Source of the DNA: a virus
Strand: one strand, 5' to 3'
Length of the DNA stretch: 37,150 bases
Virus record (IMG/VR): IMGVR_UViG_3300028596_000037
Coordinates: 1-37,150 of that record
Positions 16,469 to 25,404 of this stretch are shown one piece after another (positions within the stretch are counted from its first letter, which is position 1; every line of letters starts with the position of its first letter). A model generated the notes under the pieces. It had not been told where the DNA came from, ran no database searches, and saw nothing but the letters and a program-made list of their open reading frames with translations. The position numbers and the translations under genes are program-made.

Positions 16469-19411
16469 TTAGTTTTGTTTCAGTACAACCATGTTGCGGT
16501 CGTGCGGCATGAACGATACGTCAATAGCTTCCTGCACCGACACCAGACGATCGCTCGACAGACGCAGTACCTTACGGATACTGAAGCCGGTCAGGTCGTT
16601 ATCGTTACTGATGATGTCCACGGTGCTATCACCCGCCAGAGCGTTCAGGTTAATACCTTTAACTTCGGCTGGTGCATGTTGACGCAATGCTTCAATGATC
16701 TCAGCGGTAGAAATCGTCGTCGCATCGAGCAGAATCTCGTTGAGGACTTGCGGCGTAGTGTCCAACAACGATTGCTTGAGGTTAGCGTTCTTATACCCGG
16801 ACTGGTCGAGGTAGTAGATAACAACGAACTGCAAGTCTTGCTTGAGGTAAGACTGGAAGTTGCTGTTGATGATAACCTGTTTGCTGCCGATCTTGCTACG
16901 GGGTTGGAAGAACAGGCCCGTACGGTCCAAGGACACCGAGGAGAAGAATGCCAAGTCTTTGCTGATGACATCGACGAAGTAATCTTTGGTCTCCTTAGCG
17001 AACTCTGCATCGTAGTCGTCGGAGGAGAAGTAGTACGCACCATCAAAGCCGATGAAGTCCAAATGGTACTTAAGGTCACGTGGGGCGAGTTGAACGTATT
17101 TGTTGTTCTCGTCCTTTACGTAGTCACCCTTCACATACTTGTACACCGGGAACCCTTGCGAGTTCTTCATCGGCTCACCAGCCCGATGTTCTACGATCAC
17201 ATCACCGTTGTCATCCAGAACCAGGAAACCTTCGTCGTCACGCTTCAGCTTATCTTCAGTGTAAACGTCGGGGACATCCACGGTGTACTTCTGGTATTGG
17301 GCTTCACCCACCAGAGGCCGCACACGGCTATACAGATTCTGCAAGCGGCTACCCAGCACTACGTTGTAGCTGGTTTCAATCAGTGCTACCTGGGTGTTGG
17401 CATACAGACTCTGATCGATCTTCGCATCAGACGCAGTATCGGTCAAACGAGGATCACCCTGGAACAAGAACAGGAACGTCATGTCCAGGTTCAGCGCACT
17501 ACCCACACTATTCTGCACGTTGCCGTACATACTGAAGTTGTTGAAGTAGAGAATGTCGTTGACATCCACGTCGAAGCGGGTGTCCAGCTTGAACTGCCAG
17601 ATACGTTCGCCGTCTTCAGTCATTCCATACAACGTCGCTTTCATGTTCGCCAGGGTGCTGGAGTCCACGATGTTGATCGACAACTGCATGTTCAGACTGT
17701 CGTTATCCAGCTCTTTATAGCTCTGAGTGGATTCCGTGACGATGGTGATCAGGTAACCGTCATCCTGGTGTTCGATGTCGATAGACCCGATGCCTACCTC
17801 GATCCCCAACGCTGAGTTCTCAGCAATGAAGGTCTGGTGTTTGAATGCTGGAGCATCCAGGTGGTAGGTACGCAACACAGCTTGGTTGTTGGTAGTGTCC
17901 AGCACGTAGTAGAACGGCAGGTACACCAACGTCTGGGTAGCGATCAATTCCACCAATTGCTCACCGGTATAACCCGCGTAAGCATTCTTGGTCATTTGGT
18001 TGACCAGCTGGGTGGTGTAATCAGTCACGTTAAACAACACGTTGTGTGGAATGGTAATACGTTTACCGTTATCCAGCACCACACCACTGGCGACCAAGTC
18101 GTTAGCCGAACCCAGGTAACTGCCCACGAAGCACGACATCGGAGCAAAGAACTTCTTGTTAGCTTGCTGTTGCAGTTCCTTGGTAACCGCGTACTGTCGA
18201 CCGGTCAAGTAGTCGATCGCTTTGACCGCACCGTAACCATAAGTCTGGACAGTACCCACCAGGTTGCTGTCAGTAACAGGCAGACTGCGCACACGCCGAC
18301 CTTGCAGGAAGGATTCCTTGATCTCCACGAAGGTAGGAGGAGCACTACCGCCAGTGGTGACGTCTTTAACGCCCCAAGCAATACCACCCGAGTTACGAAT
18401 ACCTTCTGAGTAAGGACCCAGACGACCAGCACCATAACGGTAGTCCTGGTAGTTGACCTCAGCCTCAGCCAGTGGCACGTCTCGCAGGTCTTTGGTCATC
18501 GCCCCTTTGGTGGTGTAGGTATAGATGTTGATTGTCCCAACACCTGTGCCGTTGACGATATAAACGTCGGGGATCTCGTAGACAAACTGCTTGGTAGTGG
18601 AATCCACATCCAAAGACAGAGTCACTGCGTTCTGGTCGAACACGTCCTGGTTGTAAGCCACTGGGAGTTCTACCAGGGTAGTGCTGTTAGCGCGACGCAG
18701 GAAAGCCCTTACGTTGTACAGGTTGTCGCTATAAGCAATGGTGCCACGGCAACCCGATGACAGGTTAGACGTGATCCCTTCATCTACCTTGCACACCAAC
18801 TGACGTGCTGGGACATCAATGGTCAAATAGTTCTTACCATTGATATTTCGTTGACCTCGTTTCAGGATGTTGTCCGAGATCGGGGTAACGGGGTTGCTAG
18901 TGGTATCGTCATACACCACTTGGAAACCTGTGGCCTGGCGGTAACGGATCTCGATACCGTTTTCAATGGCAAAGGTGAAACCGTTGAACGTAACTTCGGT
19001 GTCTTTCGGAATCAGCAACATTTGGTAGGTAACTGTGCTGCGTCCCACAGTAGCAGTCACGGTCTTGGCCAAAGCGGTGAAAGCTTCGTACTGAATACCC
19101 AGCAACAGGGTTACGTTAGAAGGGGTACCAAACAAACCGACCTTCTCTTCGTCACCCATGTGTTTGGACAAATCCGCGATGTTTCGAGCATGCGCACCAA
19201 ACACCTTAGCGATACCGTCATCTACCCGAGACAAAAAGCCATAGGTGGTACCGATGATCAAGTCGGCACAGAAGACTGCTGGGTGAGTCTTGCTGTTGAG
19301 GCCTACACGACGATCGAACCAAGCGGTCTCGATACTGTTAATGCATTGGTCGATACCCCGTTCAGGGTTATCTGCCAAACTGATAAGTTCTTGTTGCGTG
19401 GTAATAGCCAT
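16469..19411 (-). CDS. Baseplate wedge protein, T4 gp6 / gpJ-like
   Basis: 980 residues from the ATG at 19411, the largest protein here. The N-terminal ~200 residues follow the gp6/gpJ pattern: an early helical domain, then a beta stretch with an IPKDTEVTFNGFTFAIEN phrase like the IPRGT...F section of T4 gp6. Later parts are beta-rich with short repeats of Thr, Val, Asp and Asn, as expected for a baseplate wedge. The frame is open further back to 19459, but the 19411 start overlaps the previous stop as TAATG, the usual coupling in this genome. It is the second gene of a two-gene minus-strand unit. The gp6-like call is by sequence pattern only; a tail or baseplate role is likely. Confidence 0.6.
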   Translation of the reverse strand: MAITTQQELISLADNPERGIDQCINSIETAWFDRRVGLNSKTHPAVFCADLIIGTTYGFLSRVDDGIAKVFGAHARNIADLSKHMGDEEKVGLFGTPSNVTLLLGIQYEAFTALAKTVTATVGRSTVTYQMLLIPKDTEVTFNGFTFAIENGIEIRYRQATGFQVVYDDTTSNPVTPISDNILKRGQRNINGKNYLTIDVPARQLVCKVDEGITSNLSSGCRGTIAYSDNLYNVRAFLRRANSTTLVELPVAYNQDVFDQNAVTLSLDVDSTTKQFVYEIPDVYIVNGTGVGTINIYTYTTKGAMTKDLRDVPLAEAEVNYQDYRYGAGRLGPYSEGIRNSGGIAWGVKDVTTGGSAPPTFVEIKESFLQGRRVRSLPVTDSNLVGTVQTYGYGAVKAIDYLTGRQYAVTKELQQQANKKFFAPMSCFVGSYLGSANDLVASGVVLDNGKRITIPHNVLFNVTDYTTQLVNQMTKNAYAGYTGEQLVELIATQTLVYLPFYYVLDTTNNQAVLRTYHLDAPAFKHQTFIAENSALGIEVGIGSIDIEHQDDGYLITIVTESTQSYKELDNDSLNMQLSINIVDSSTLANMKATLYGMTEDGERIWQFKLDTRFDVDVNDILYFNNFSMYGNVQNSVGSALNLDMTFLFLFQGDPRLTDTASDAKIDQSLYANTQVALIETSYNVVLGSRLQNLYSRVRPLVGEAQYQKYTVDVPDVYTEDKLKRDDEGFLVLDDNGDVIVEHRAGEPMKNSQGFPVYKYVKGDYVKDENNKYVQLAPRDLKYHLDFIGFDGAYYFSSDDYDAEFAKETKDYFVDVISKDLAFFSSVSLDRTGLFFQPRSKIGSKQVIINSNFQSYLKQDLQFVVIYYLDQSGYKNANLKQSLLDTTPQVLNEILLDATTISTAEIIEALRQHAPAEVKGINLNALAGDSTVDIISNDNDLTGFSIRKVLRLSSDRLVSVQEAIDVSFMPHDRNMVVLKQN

Positions 19412-20484
19412 TAAACACGACTCCAGTATTCCATCTCCATGGTATTCGGATTGATCCATGGGTAGGCGTGATAGTTGCCAACGAAGTATTCGCTGAAGTC
19501 CAAACGCTTGTAGTGCTGCTCGCGTACGCTTGGGTGCATGTTCGGGTTGAAGGCGATGGTAATCCGATTGAAGCGATCCACTACCCGCAAGTTGTTATAA
19601 CGGAAGCCAACACTGGGGAAGGTGATCTCCAGCTCGTCTTGACCTTGACCACGTAAGTGATCCTGGGTTCGGTCGATAGTGGCAAAGGCACCTGACGGGT
19701 AGGTGTTAGGCCAGCAATAACCGTTGTTGAAAATACCCTCAACGTTACGCATGTTCTTGTTGAGGATAACCGTGAAGATAGTCGCATCAAAGTCACGGTA
19801 GTTTTGGATCAAGGCGTCGTCGTAAGGTTCCATCCCTTCGTCACCCAAAGACACCCCGTCGATGTAGTGGTTCCACACATCAAACATAAACGGCAGGATG
19901 TTGGGTTTGCACGGCTGGAAGCTCATGCGCATGTCGAAGTCGTAGTTGACTTTCAAGATGCCGTCGACGTACTGGTAGACTTCTTTACGGATACCTGGCG
20001 TGGAACGTGCGACGTTCAGACTGACATCCGGGAATCCGCTGCACACTTTAACCAGGTTGGTAACGGGAGCAATCCACGGATAGAACGGATCGAGGAAATC
20101 CACCGTAGCACTGTTACCCCGAGCCCAAACTGGATCTAACACTCCCTTTACGTAGGCCTGTAAGGTGTTTGCCGGAGGCGACACTAAGGTCTGTAATTGG
20201 GGGTGCAACTCCACGTTTGCATCAGATAAATTGAGGTTTGGGCGGTTCATGAACACCAATCCTATGGTGTCGTCAGGGATGGGGGTCATCTGCTGCCCCG
20301 GACCTAAAATTCTCACGCCCCTCAGCAGGTTAATGAGCGCACTCCGATACCCAGGTCCGCCGTTTTCCCGAAAGGCGTAATCCAGATAATCTTCTACCGT
20401 TTGCCCGGTCAGTGGATTACTGGGAGCTTGGTTGCCAGGTGTACTGTCAAACCATCCATTGACTCTTCTCGGATCGTCGGCCAT
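19411..20484 (-). CDS. Virion structural protein, probable baseplate partner
   Basis: 357 residues, rich in Asn, Asp, Pro, Phe and Tyr, with a beta-sheet composition typical of tail proteins. No signal peptide or membrane segment is visible and no family is recognised. AGGAAG (minus strand, about seven bases ahead of the ATG) gives a good ribosome site. It is first in the unit and is coupled to the gp6-like protein through TAATG, so a shared baseplate role is likely. T4 gp53-like or gp25-like identity was considered, but no matching motif was found. Confidence 0.7.
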   Translation of the reverse strand: MADDPRRVNGWFDSTPGNQAPSNPLTGQTVEDYLDYAFRENGGPGYRSALINLLRGVRILGPGQQMTPIPDDTIGLVFMNRPNLNLSDANVELHPQLQTLVSPPANTLQAYVKGVLDPVWARGNSATVDFLDPFYPWIAPVTNLVKVCSGFPDVSLNVARSTPGIRKEVYQYVDGILKVNYDFDMRMSFQPCKPNILPFMFDVWNHYIDGVSLGDEGMEPYDDALIQNYRDFDATIFTVILNKNMRNVEGIFNNGYCWPNTYPSGAFATIDRTQDHLRGQGQDELEITFPSVGFRYNNLRVVDRFNRITIAFNPNMHPSVREQHYKRLDFSEYFVGNYHAYPWINPNTMEMEYWSRV

Positions 20485-20517
20485 TTCGCTACTTCCTAAA
20501 TATAGAGGTATTCTTTC
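20485..20517. promoter_or_regulatory. 33-bp divergent gap with AT-rich core
   Basis: Only 33 bases separate the starts at 20484 (-) and 20518 (+). The core CCTAAATATAGAGG (20495-20508) carries a TATA-like element together with both ribosome sites (AGAGG on plus, AGGAAG on minus). A promoter in both directions would have to sit here or inside the genes. No sigma70-type pair is evident. Confidence 0.3.
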
Positions 20518-21642
20518 ATGATTGGACCAGTTCTGAACTTTGGTTCTTTACTGCTGGGTGTCGTAAGCAAGTTTTACCCAGATAGCAAAGACATAACGTC
20601 TGCCGCAAACGTCGCAGACCGGGTCGCGCATTCATACAATGTGGTATCCACCACCTCTGTTCACGAGAGCGCACAACGCTCTGTAATCGCCCCAATGGTG
20701 GCGATCGAGGCCGGTGCGGTACACCAGGAATACATGAGCGATCTCATCCAGATCATCATGTTGCGTGACATCGTCGCCACCCTCACCCACCTGTCGCTCC
20801 AGGGTAGCCTGGGCATGGGTGTCAAGGTTGAAAACCTCATCGGTTCGATCAACCCAAAGCGTGCTGGTCTGCTGGCGCTGGCCGGTATCGAAGCCATGGA
20901 TACCAACATCCGTGCCGGTAACGAAGAAGCCAAAGTTCCTGAAGTCCTTAAAGCTGACGACGGCGTCGAATACGTCAACGTCGGTGGCAAGTCGATGCCT
21001 GACCTGGCCGAATACGTTCCGCTGGCTGTCGGCAAAACTGTGCTGGCTTCGGTACAAGCCGAGAACGGCAACAAGTACGACTTCCCACTGACCTTCCGTC
21101 AGATCCCTGTGCCGATGAGCATGAAGGACCTGAAGTTGGTGTTCAGTGCGGCCAAGTCGGAAGATGGCATGTTTGCCCGTATGCTGATGGTCAAGACCGG
21201 TGAGATCACCGTACCTGATCTGATCTCCGGCAAGGACATCATCAAGGAACGCTTCAAGATCAAGAACGAGGACATGTCCGGTTACTACCGTGAAGCCATG
21301 GCCCGTGAAACTAACAACCGTATCGCTGCTGTGCGTACCGGTGTGATCAGTGTGAACAACCTGGCGAACTCGTTCGTGTTTACCCAGGACGGTGCTACCC
21401 AGCTGGAACTGGAAGTCGGTAAACGTTTCTCCAGCCCGTCTGCCCGCGCTGACATCTTCAAGGCGGTCAAGGCCAACACCATCGTCGTCTGCAACGAAGA
21501 CCGCGGTATGTTCACCTTCTACACCCACGGCGAAACCATGCCAGCGGTATACACTCGTAAAGACCTCGCAGTCAAATCGAAGAAGGACGTAGGTTCCAAC
21601 TCGATGGCTGACCTGGTCAAACTGCTCAACGGAGGTGTTTGA
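20518..21642 (+). CDS. Virion-type protein of unknown function
   Basis: 374 residues. The N-terminus (residues 1-20) is hydrophobic with glycine but ends in a Lys/Asp section. Residues 60-125 are helical with many Ile, Leu and Met. The second half mixes helix and strand. No family is recognised. Codon use is strongly C/G-ending, as in the most biased genes here, so it is probably abundant. AGAGG at 20504-20508 is nine bases before the ATG. Its stop overlaps the next start (TGATG). It opens a long cluster that ends at 29804. Confidence 0.75.
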   Translation: MIGPVLNFGSLLLGVVSKFYPDSKDITSAANVADRVAHSYNVVSTTSVHESAQRSVIAPMVAIEAGAVHQEYMSDLIQIIMLRDIVATLTHLSLQGSLGMGVKVENLIGSINPKRAGLLALAGIEAMDTNIRAGNEEAKVPEVLKADDGVEYVNVGGKSMPDLAEYVPLAVGKTVLASVQAENGNKYDFPLTFRQIPVPMSMKDLKLVFSAAKSEDGMFARMLMVKTGEITVPDLISGKDIIKERFKIKNEDMSGYYREAMARETNNRIAAVRTGVISVNNLANSFVFTQDGATQLELEVGKRFSSPSARADIFKAVKANTIVVCNEDRGMFTFYTHGETMPAVYTRKDLAVKSKKDVGSNSMADLVKLLNGGV

Positions 21643-22529
21643 TGGATATTTTGACTTACACCAGCAAGGTGAAGACTTTCTCCGAGTCTGAACTGCAAAC
21701 CCTGCTGGTTAACTTCCAGGTGAGCTGTAAAGACCTCCTGGCCAACATCGAAAACATCAAGGCGAACAACCTGGATGCGGAGATCGAAGCAGCTGCCAAC
21801 AGCTGGGTGTTGACCAAGGCACTCGACAAGCACCTGGAATCCAAAGGCTTCCGTAGCTCGACCCTGCTGGCCAACCTGCAGTTCGGTGTCCAGGCTATCA
21901 ACACCATGATCCCTGGTGTGGAAAAGTTGGTGCGTAGCTACAACACCAAGATCTGGGACGGCAAGCTGGCTACCCTACGTCAGATCAACATCCTCAACCT
22001 GATCGAACACATGGACTTCTGGCTGAACTACACCCGGAACGTGTTCGATGTACTGCTGACCATCAACCTGAACAAGGTCGATCCAGCCAAGTACCTGTCG
22101 GCTCACGACAGCAAGTGGATGAACGGTACCCTGGACTTCTACAAGCAGTTCACCGTGGACCTGATGAAAGGTTCCCGTGTCATGCTGCAAACCCTGGAAA
22201 AGATCCCGGATGTTGAAGTCTCGGAAGTTTCCTTGGATGTCCTGGAATCCACTTCGGGTAAAGCCAACATCGACCTGGTCGGCCGTGGCTTCGGTATCCA
22301 CAACATCAACCCGGTGTTCTGGATTGGCCTGGGGATGAAGAACATCAACCTGGCACGTATCGACAACATGCGTGACAAGAACCAGACCTACGCAATGAAG
22401 ATCTCCCAGGCGATCAACCGTCGCGACGGTGTCAACGATCCGCAGATCGATCGTCAGATCGAGATCTACCAAGAGAAGATCGCGCGGAACGAATACACCA
22501 TCGAACAAATCATCAAGAGCTACGACTGA
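21642..22529 (+). CDS. Helical virion-type protein of unknown function
   Basis: 295 residues, almost all predicted helix with frequent Asn, Ile, Leu and Lys. There are no cysteine pairs or catalytic motifs. The TTG at 21639 could be read as a start, but the ATG at 21642 is used because GGAGGTG at 21631-21637 sits just upstream and it overlaps the previous stop. The final ~40 residues look like a coiled coil. C/G-ending codons suggest high expression. Its stop (TGA) overlaps the next ATG. It is probably part of the inner body or a head-associated complex, judged from neighbours only. Confidence 0.75.
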   Translation: MDILTYTSKVKTFSESELQTLLVNFQVSCKDLLANIENIKANNLDAEIEAAANSWVLTKALDKHLESKGFRSSTLLANLQFGVQAINTMIPGVEKLVRSYNTKIWDGKLATLRQINILNLIEHMDFWLNYTRNVFDVLLTINLNKVDPAKYLSAHDSKWMNGTLDFYKQFTVDLMKGSRVMLQTLEKIPDVEVSEVSLDVLESTSGKANIDLVGRGFGIHNINPVFWIGLGMKNINLARIDNMRDKNQTYAMKISQAINRRDGVNDPQIDRQIEIYQEKIARNEYTIEQIIKSYD

Positions 22530-23035
22530 TGACCGAGTTCGCGCTGGTATCCAATGGTTTCGTGGCGAGTGGGATTCCTGATGCCGAACTGACCGGTATT
22601 TTCAAGAATCTCAAAGCCCTCAAGAAAGACAGTTATGTTGACTTCACTGTTGTGCTCAAAGGTCATATGGCCGTTGAAGTTATTCGTTGCGTTCGTCGTC
22701 TTACTGGCGATTCCTTCCGCGATTGGATGAAAGCCAACAGTGATGGTCCGATCGGCCCGCTGGTCCGCGACCTCCTCAACTACTTGAATGGCAAGGTGGG
22801 TTACCACACGGTACACTCTTCCATTGCCATTCAGGAATCCCGATTGACCCAGGTCGATCATTTCCACTCGGCTGTTTATACCCCGACTACCCGTCAGGAA
22901 AGTTCCTTGGAGCCGCTGTTGAAGCAAGGCATGTCTTTGCATGACTATGACTTCTATCGACTCATGGCAGGCATCGGTGCGGTGGACATCGCCCGGATCT
23001 TCTTACTCTTAGGCGGGGAGAGCTACTATGCCTGA
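22529..23035 (+). CDS. Small protein of unknown function
   Basis: 168 residues, mixed helix and strand, with two or three hydrophobic stretches near the ends but no clear membrane segment. No family is recognised. It is wedged between overlapping neighbours: its ATG shares the previous stop (TGATGA), and the next gene starts eight bases before its own stop. Codon use is less biased than in the genes just upstream. Coupling suggests it acts with the 23028 product. Confidence 0.7.
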   Translation: MTEFALVSNGFVASGIPDAELTGIFKNLKALKKDSYVDFTVVLKGHMAVEVIRCVRRLTGDSFRDWMKANSDGPIGPLVRDLLNYLNGKVGYHTVHSSIAIQESRLTQVDHFHSAVYTPTTRQESSLEPLLKQGMSLHDYDFYRLMAGIGAVDIARIFLLLGGESYYA

Positions 23036-24338
23036 CGCAAGCGAACTTCAACTGGCTGCCGAGATGGCGGTTATCTCCACAGCTAAGTCTGCCGAACTGG
23101 TGGAGCTGGCTGGGAGTACCGACCGCCTGCAGCGCATTCAGGAGGACCTCGACGACCGCAAAGACAACGTGGAAATCGTGAAGCGTATCCTGACCGCCAC
23201 CCAACCTCATCAGTTGGACATGGCGGAAGCAGAACGCATCGACCAGCGTCTGGAACGGGCTGAGGTAGAGATCCCTGCTGTGAGTGAAGCAGAAGGGGTT
23301 CTTGGAGCCGAATGCCTGGGCCGTAGTCTGATGGTCAACGATTTCTTCACTACCCGTCTGATGGGCTGTGAGAACTTCCTGGCTAACTTCTACCAGCAAG
23401 CACGTCAGATCACCCAGTTGATCGGCGCAAACTTCAAAGAAGTCTACCTGGTCCTCACCGAAAGTGTCGACAGCCTCGAGAAGCAAGTGGATCTCCTGGA
23501 GAAACAAATCCAGGCGGCACCCAACTTCAAAGCTGGTACTGACCGTATTGCCCTTGGCGTGCGTCTGTACAACCTGCTCAAGGTAAACGGCAAGATCAGT
23601 GAAGACTGGGTCAGCAACATCAGTAAGCTGCACAGCTCTATCCAGGGCCTGAGCACCAACTATTACCTGAACAGCAAAAACAACCTCAACGCCACCCTGA
23701 GTTACTTCGGTGGTTTCGCTGACGTTGATGATGTGGCAGGTAAGGAACGCTTCTTGTTGCTGCCGAAGGCTATCCCTTCGACTCGCTTTAAGGAGTGCAC
23801 CTACCCGAACCGCGACAACAGCACTAACACTGTGTTGGCGAAGCAATCGGTAGAGTTGATGGGCGGCGCTTACTTCGTTGACGGTCGTCGCGAGAAAGTC
23901 AACCTGGAACCGAAAACGGTCGAGCAGGTAGAAGGTTACATCCAGGGCTACGTAGATTTCGATTTCACGGGCTTTGAGAACAAATCCACCGTAGAGTATC
24001 CGAAAGTCGGTACTGACGTTGCTACGCTGTCCGCTGAGTCCATTAAGGTCATCTGCAAACAGCTGCGTGACATCATCAAAAACTGGCGTAAGGCATTCGA
24101 GGGTGATCACCGCTACAAGCTCGAAGATAGCGACTACAACGATGTCGTCAAAGGCATCTATGAGTCGGCCATGTCGGAAGAGATGAAAAGTCGTGTGCGT
24201 GATGCTTTCAGCACCATCGTACGCAAGAACCAGCTGGAGCTGCTGACCATCCGTGCGGCGGTAAACAACTACCTGGTTCTGGTCTTCAACGGCATTATCG
24301 AGCTCGCCAATACCTCGATTCGTGCTAACGAACCGTAA
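23028..24338 (+). CDS. Helical virion-type protein of unknown function
   Basis: 436 residues. The N-terminal 90 residues are a charged helix with coiled-coil spacing (LVELAGSTDRL, ERIDQRLERAE). The middle has strand-like parts (residues ~200-330) and the C-terminus is helical. AEGVLGAE (about 87-94) contains possible S/A/G-x-E cleavage positions (AEG/GAE), but the aromatic helix seen in the inner-body-like proteins does not follow, so processing is uncertain. The start overlaps the previous gene by eight bases. GGGGAGAG ahead of the ATG gives a usable ribosome site. Confidence 0.7.
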   Translation: MPDASELQLAAEMAVISTAKSAELVELAGSTDRLQRIQEDLDDRKDNVEIVKRILTATQPHQLDMAEAERIDQRLERAEVEIPAVSEAEGVLGAECLGRSLMVNDFFTTRLMGCENFLANFYQQARQITQLIGANFKEVYLVLTESVDSLEKQVDLLEKQIQAAPNFKAGTDRIALGVRLYNLLKVNGKISEDWVSNISKLHSSIQGLSTNYYLNSKNNLNATLSYFGGFADVDDVAGKERFLLLPKAIPSTRFKECTYPNRDNSTNTVLAKQSVELMGGAYFVDGRREKVNLEPKTVEQVEGYIQGYVDFDFTGFENKSTVEYPKVGTDVATLSAESIKVICKQLRDIIKNWRKAFEGDHRYKLEDSDYNDVVKGIYESAMSEEMKSRVRDAFSTIVRKNQLELLTIRAAVNNYLVLVFNGIIELANTSIRANEP

Positions 24339-24351
24339 GTAGGAGTCGGAC

Positions 24352-25356
24352 ATGAACGAGACCAAATGGCTGTACGCCACCGGTATGGAACACCATGTCG
24401 AGTTGGTAGAAGCCAACCATCAGCTGACGAAGCTGTCAGAAGTCCTCCAAGGTCAGATCGTTGGCAACGAGGATTACCAGGAAGTCTTGAGCGGCCTGGG
24501 TGACGGGCTGAAGTCGTTAGGCTCGGGATTGTTCACTTCGGCTGCCTGGGTTACCGGTAAAACGGTAGGTATCTTCGCCAAGGCCCTCGGAGGCACTGGT
24601 AACTTGCTGGTAAGGGCGTTCGCTGATAACGACGTCCTCATCAAGAAACTCGTCCAACAGTTCTCTAAAGGTGATGAGCATGAGATCAAGTTCTCGAAAG
24701 AGAAACTGGCCATGCTTACTGCTGATGGCGATGCGGATGAATTCAGCAAAGACATGGACACCCTGCTGCGCACGCTGGAGCAACTTGACAAGCACGGTAA
24801 GGATCTCCTGACGTTCCTCGACAAGCGTATGGCAATTGCCCGTAAGCTGAAAGGGGTAAAGACCACGGAAGATCTGTTCGCTGTGATTGACGAGAACGAG
24901 AAGCTGCAATACCCAGCTCCTCCTCTGGCGCATACCAGCGGTGACATTTCCAAGTCGGATACCCTGCCTGGCGGTAAAGTGATTGAATTCGATCATAAGA
25001 GTTTCAAGTATCTTATGAACGGAGATGCTCCTGAGTCCTCAGGGGGCAGTGTCACTATGTCCAAATCCGACGTGAGCAGTGTGCTCTCCAAACTGGACAA
25101 AGTGAACAGCATGCACAAACGCGTGAAGTACACCTACGATTCTTACTTGAGCTTCATCAAGACTTGGGGCGAAATGGTCAAGTCGGTGGAGGAAAACTTA
25201 AGCAAGTTGCAGCGGGTTAGCAAGAGCGCGTTGAACGATGCTGAGAAACTGTTAGGTGGTGAACCTGCCGCTCTCGCATTTTATAGCGGATTCACCCCTC
25301 GGGTAGTCAGCTATACTGACCGGTACATTCATGGTGTACTCGGTGTTTTCGTGTGA
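24352..25356 (+). CDS. Possible divergent member of the inner-body family (paralogue 3)
   Basis: 334 residues. A short propeptide would end at VGNE (37-40). The following residues (41-90) form a Gly/Ala-rich amphipathic helix: DYQEVLSGLGDGLKSLGSG, then a longer hydrophobic run with VTGKTVGIFAKALGG. The G-x-E plus helix order matches the paralogues at 9358, 14170, 25405, 26827 and 27904, but the helix lacks their FF ending, so membership is less certain. The remainder is helical and Lys-rich. GTAGGAG lies before the ATG. Two 12-bp palindromes separate it from the next gene. Confidence 0.6.
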   Translation: MNETKWLYATGMEHHVELVEANHQLTKLSEVLQGQIVGNEDYQEVLSGLGDGLKSLGSGLFTSAAWVTGKTVGIFAKALGGTGNLLVRAFADNDVLIKKLVQQFSKGDEHEIKFSKEKLAMLTADGDADEFSKDMDTLLRTLEQLDKHGKDLLTFLDKRMAIARKLKGVKTTEDLFAVIDENEKLQYPAPPLAHTSGDISKSDTLPGGKVIEFDHKSFKYLMNGDAPESSGGSVTMSKSDVSSVLSKLDKVNSMHKRVKYTYDSYLSFIKTWGEMVKSVEENLSKLQRVSKSALNDAEKLLGGEPAALAFYSGFTPRVVSYTDRYIHGVLGVFV

Positions 25357-25390
25357 AACGTTTCAAACACACAATTCCTTCGTTAACGAA
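25354..25390. promoter_or_regulatory. Two 12-bp perfect palindromes before the 25405 gene
   Basis: TGAAACGTTTCA (25354-25365) and TTCGTTAACGAA (25379-25390) are perfect 12-bp palindromes, the second ending 14 bases before the ATG at 25405. The first overlaps the stop of the previous gene (25354-25356). They may be protein binding sites, RNA hairpins or processing sites. No function is known. Confidence 0.4.
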
Positions 25391-25404
25391 ATAAGGATCT
25401 GTCA

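Noticed and set aside
22962-24416. Minus-strand open frame of 484 codons opposite 23028-24338
   Set aside because: It is a shadow of the plus-strand gene, which has overlapping start coupling and good ribosome sites. The antisense product has no family features.
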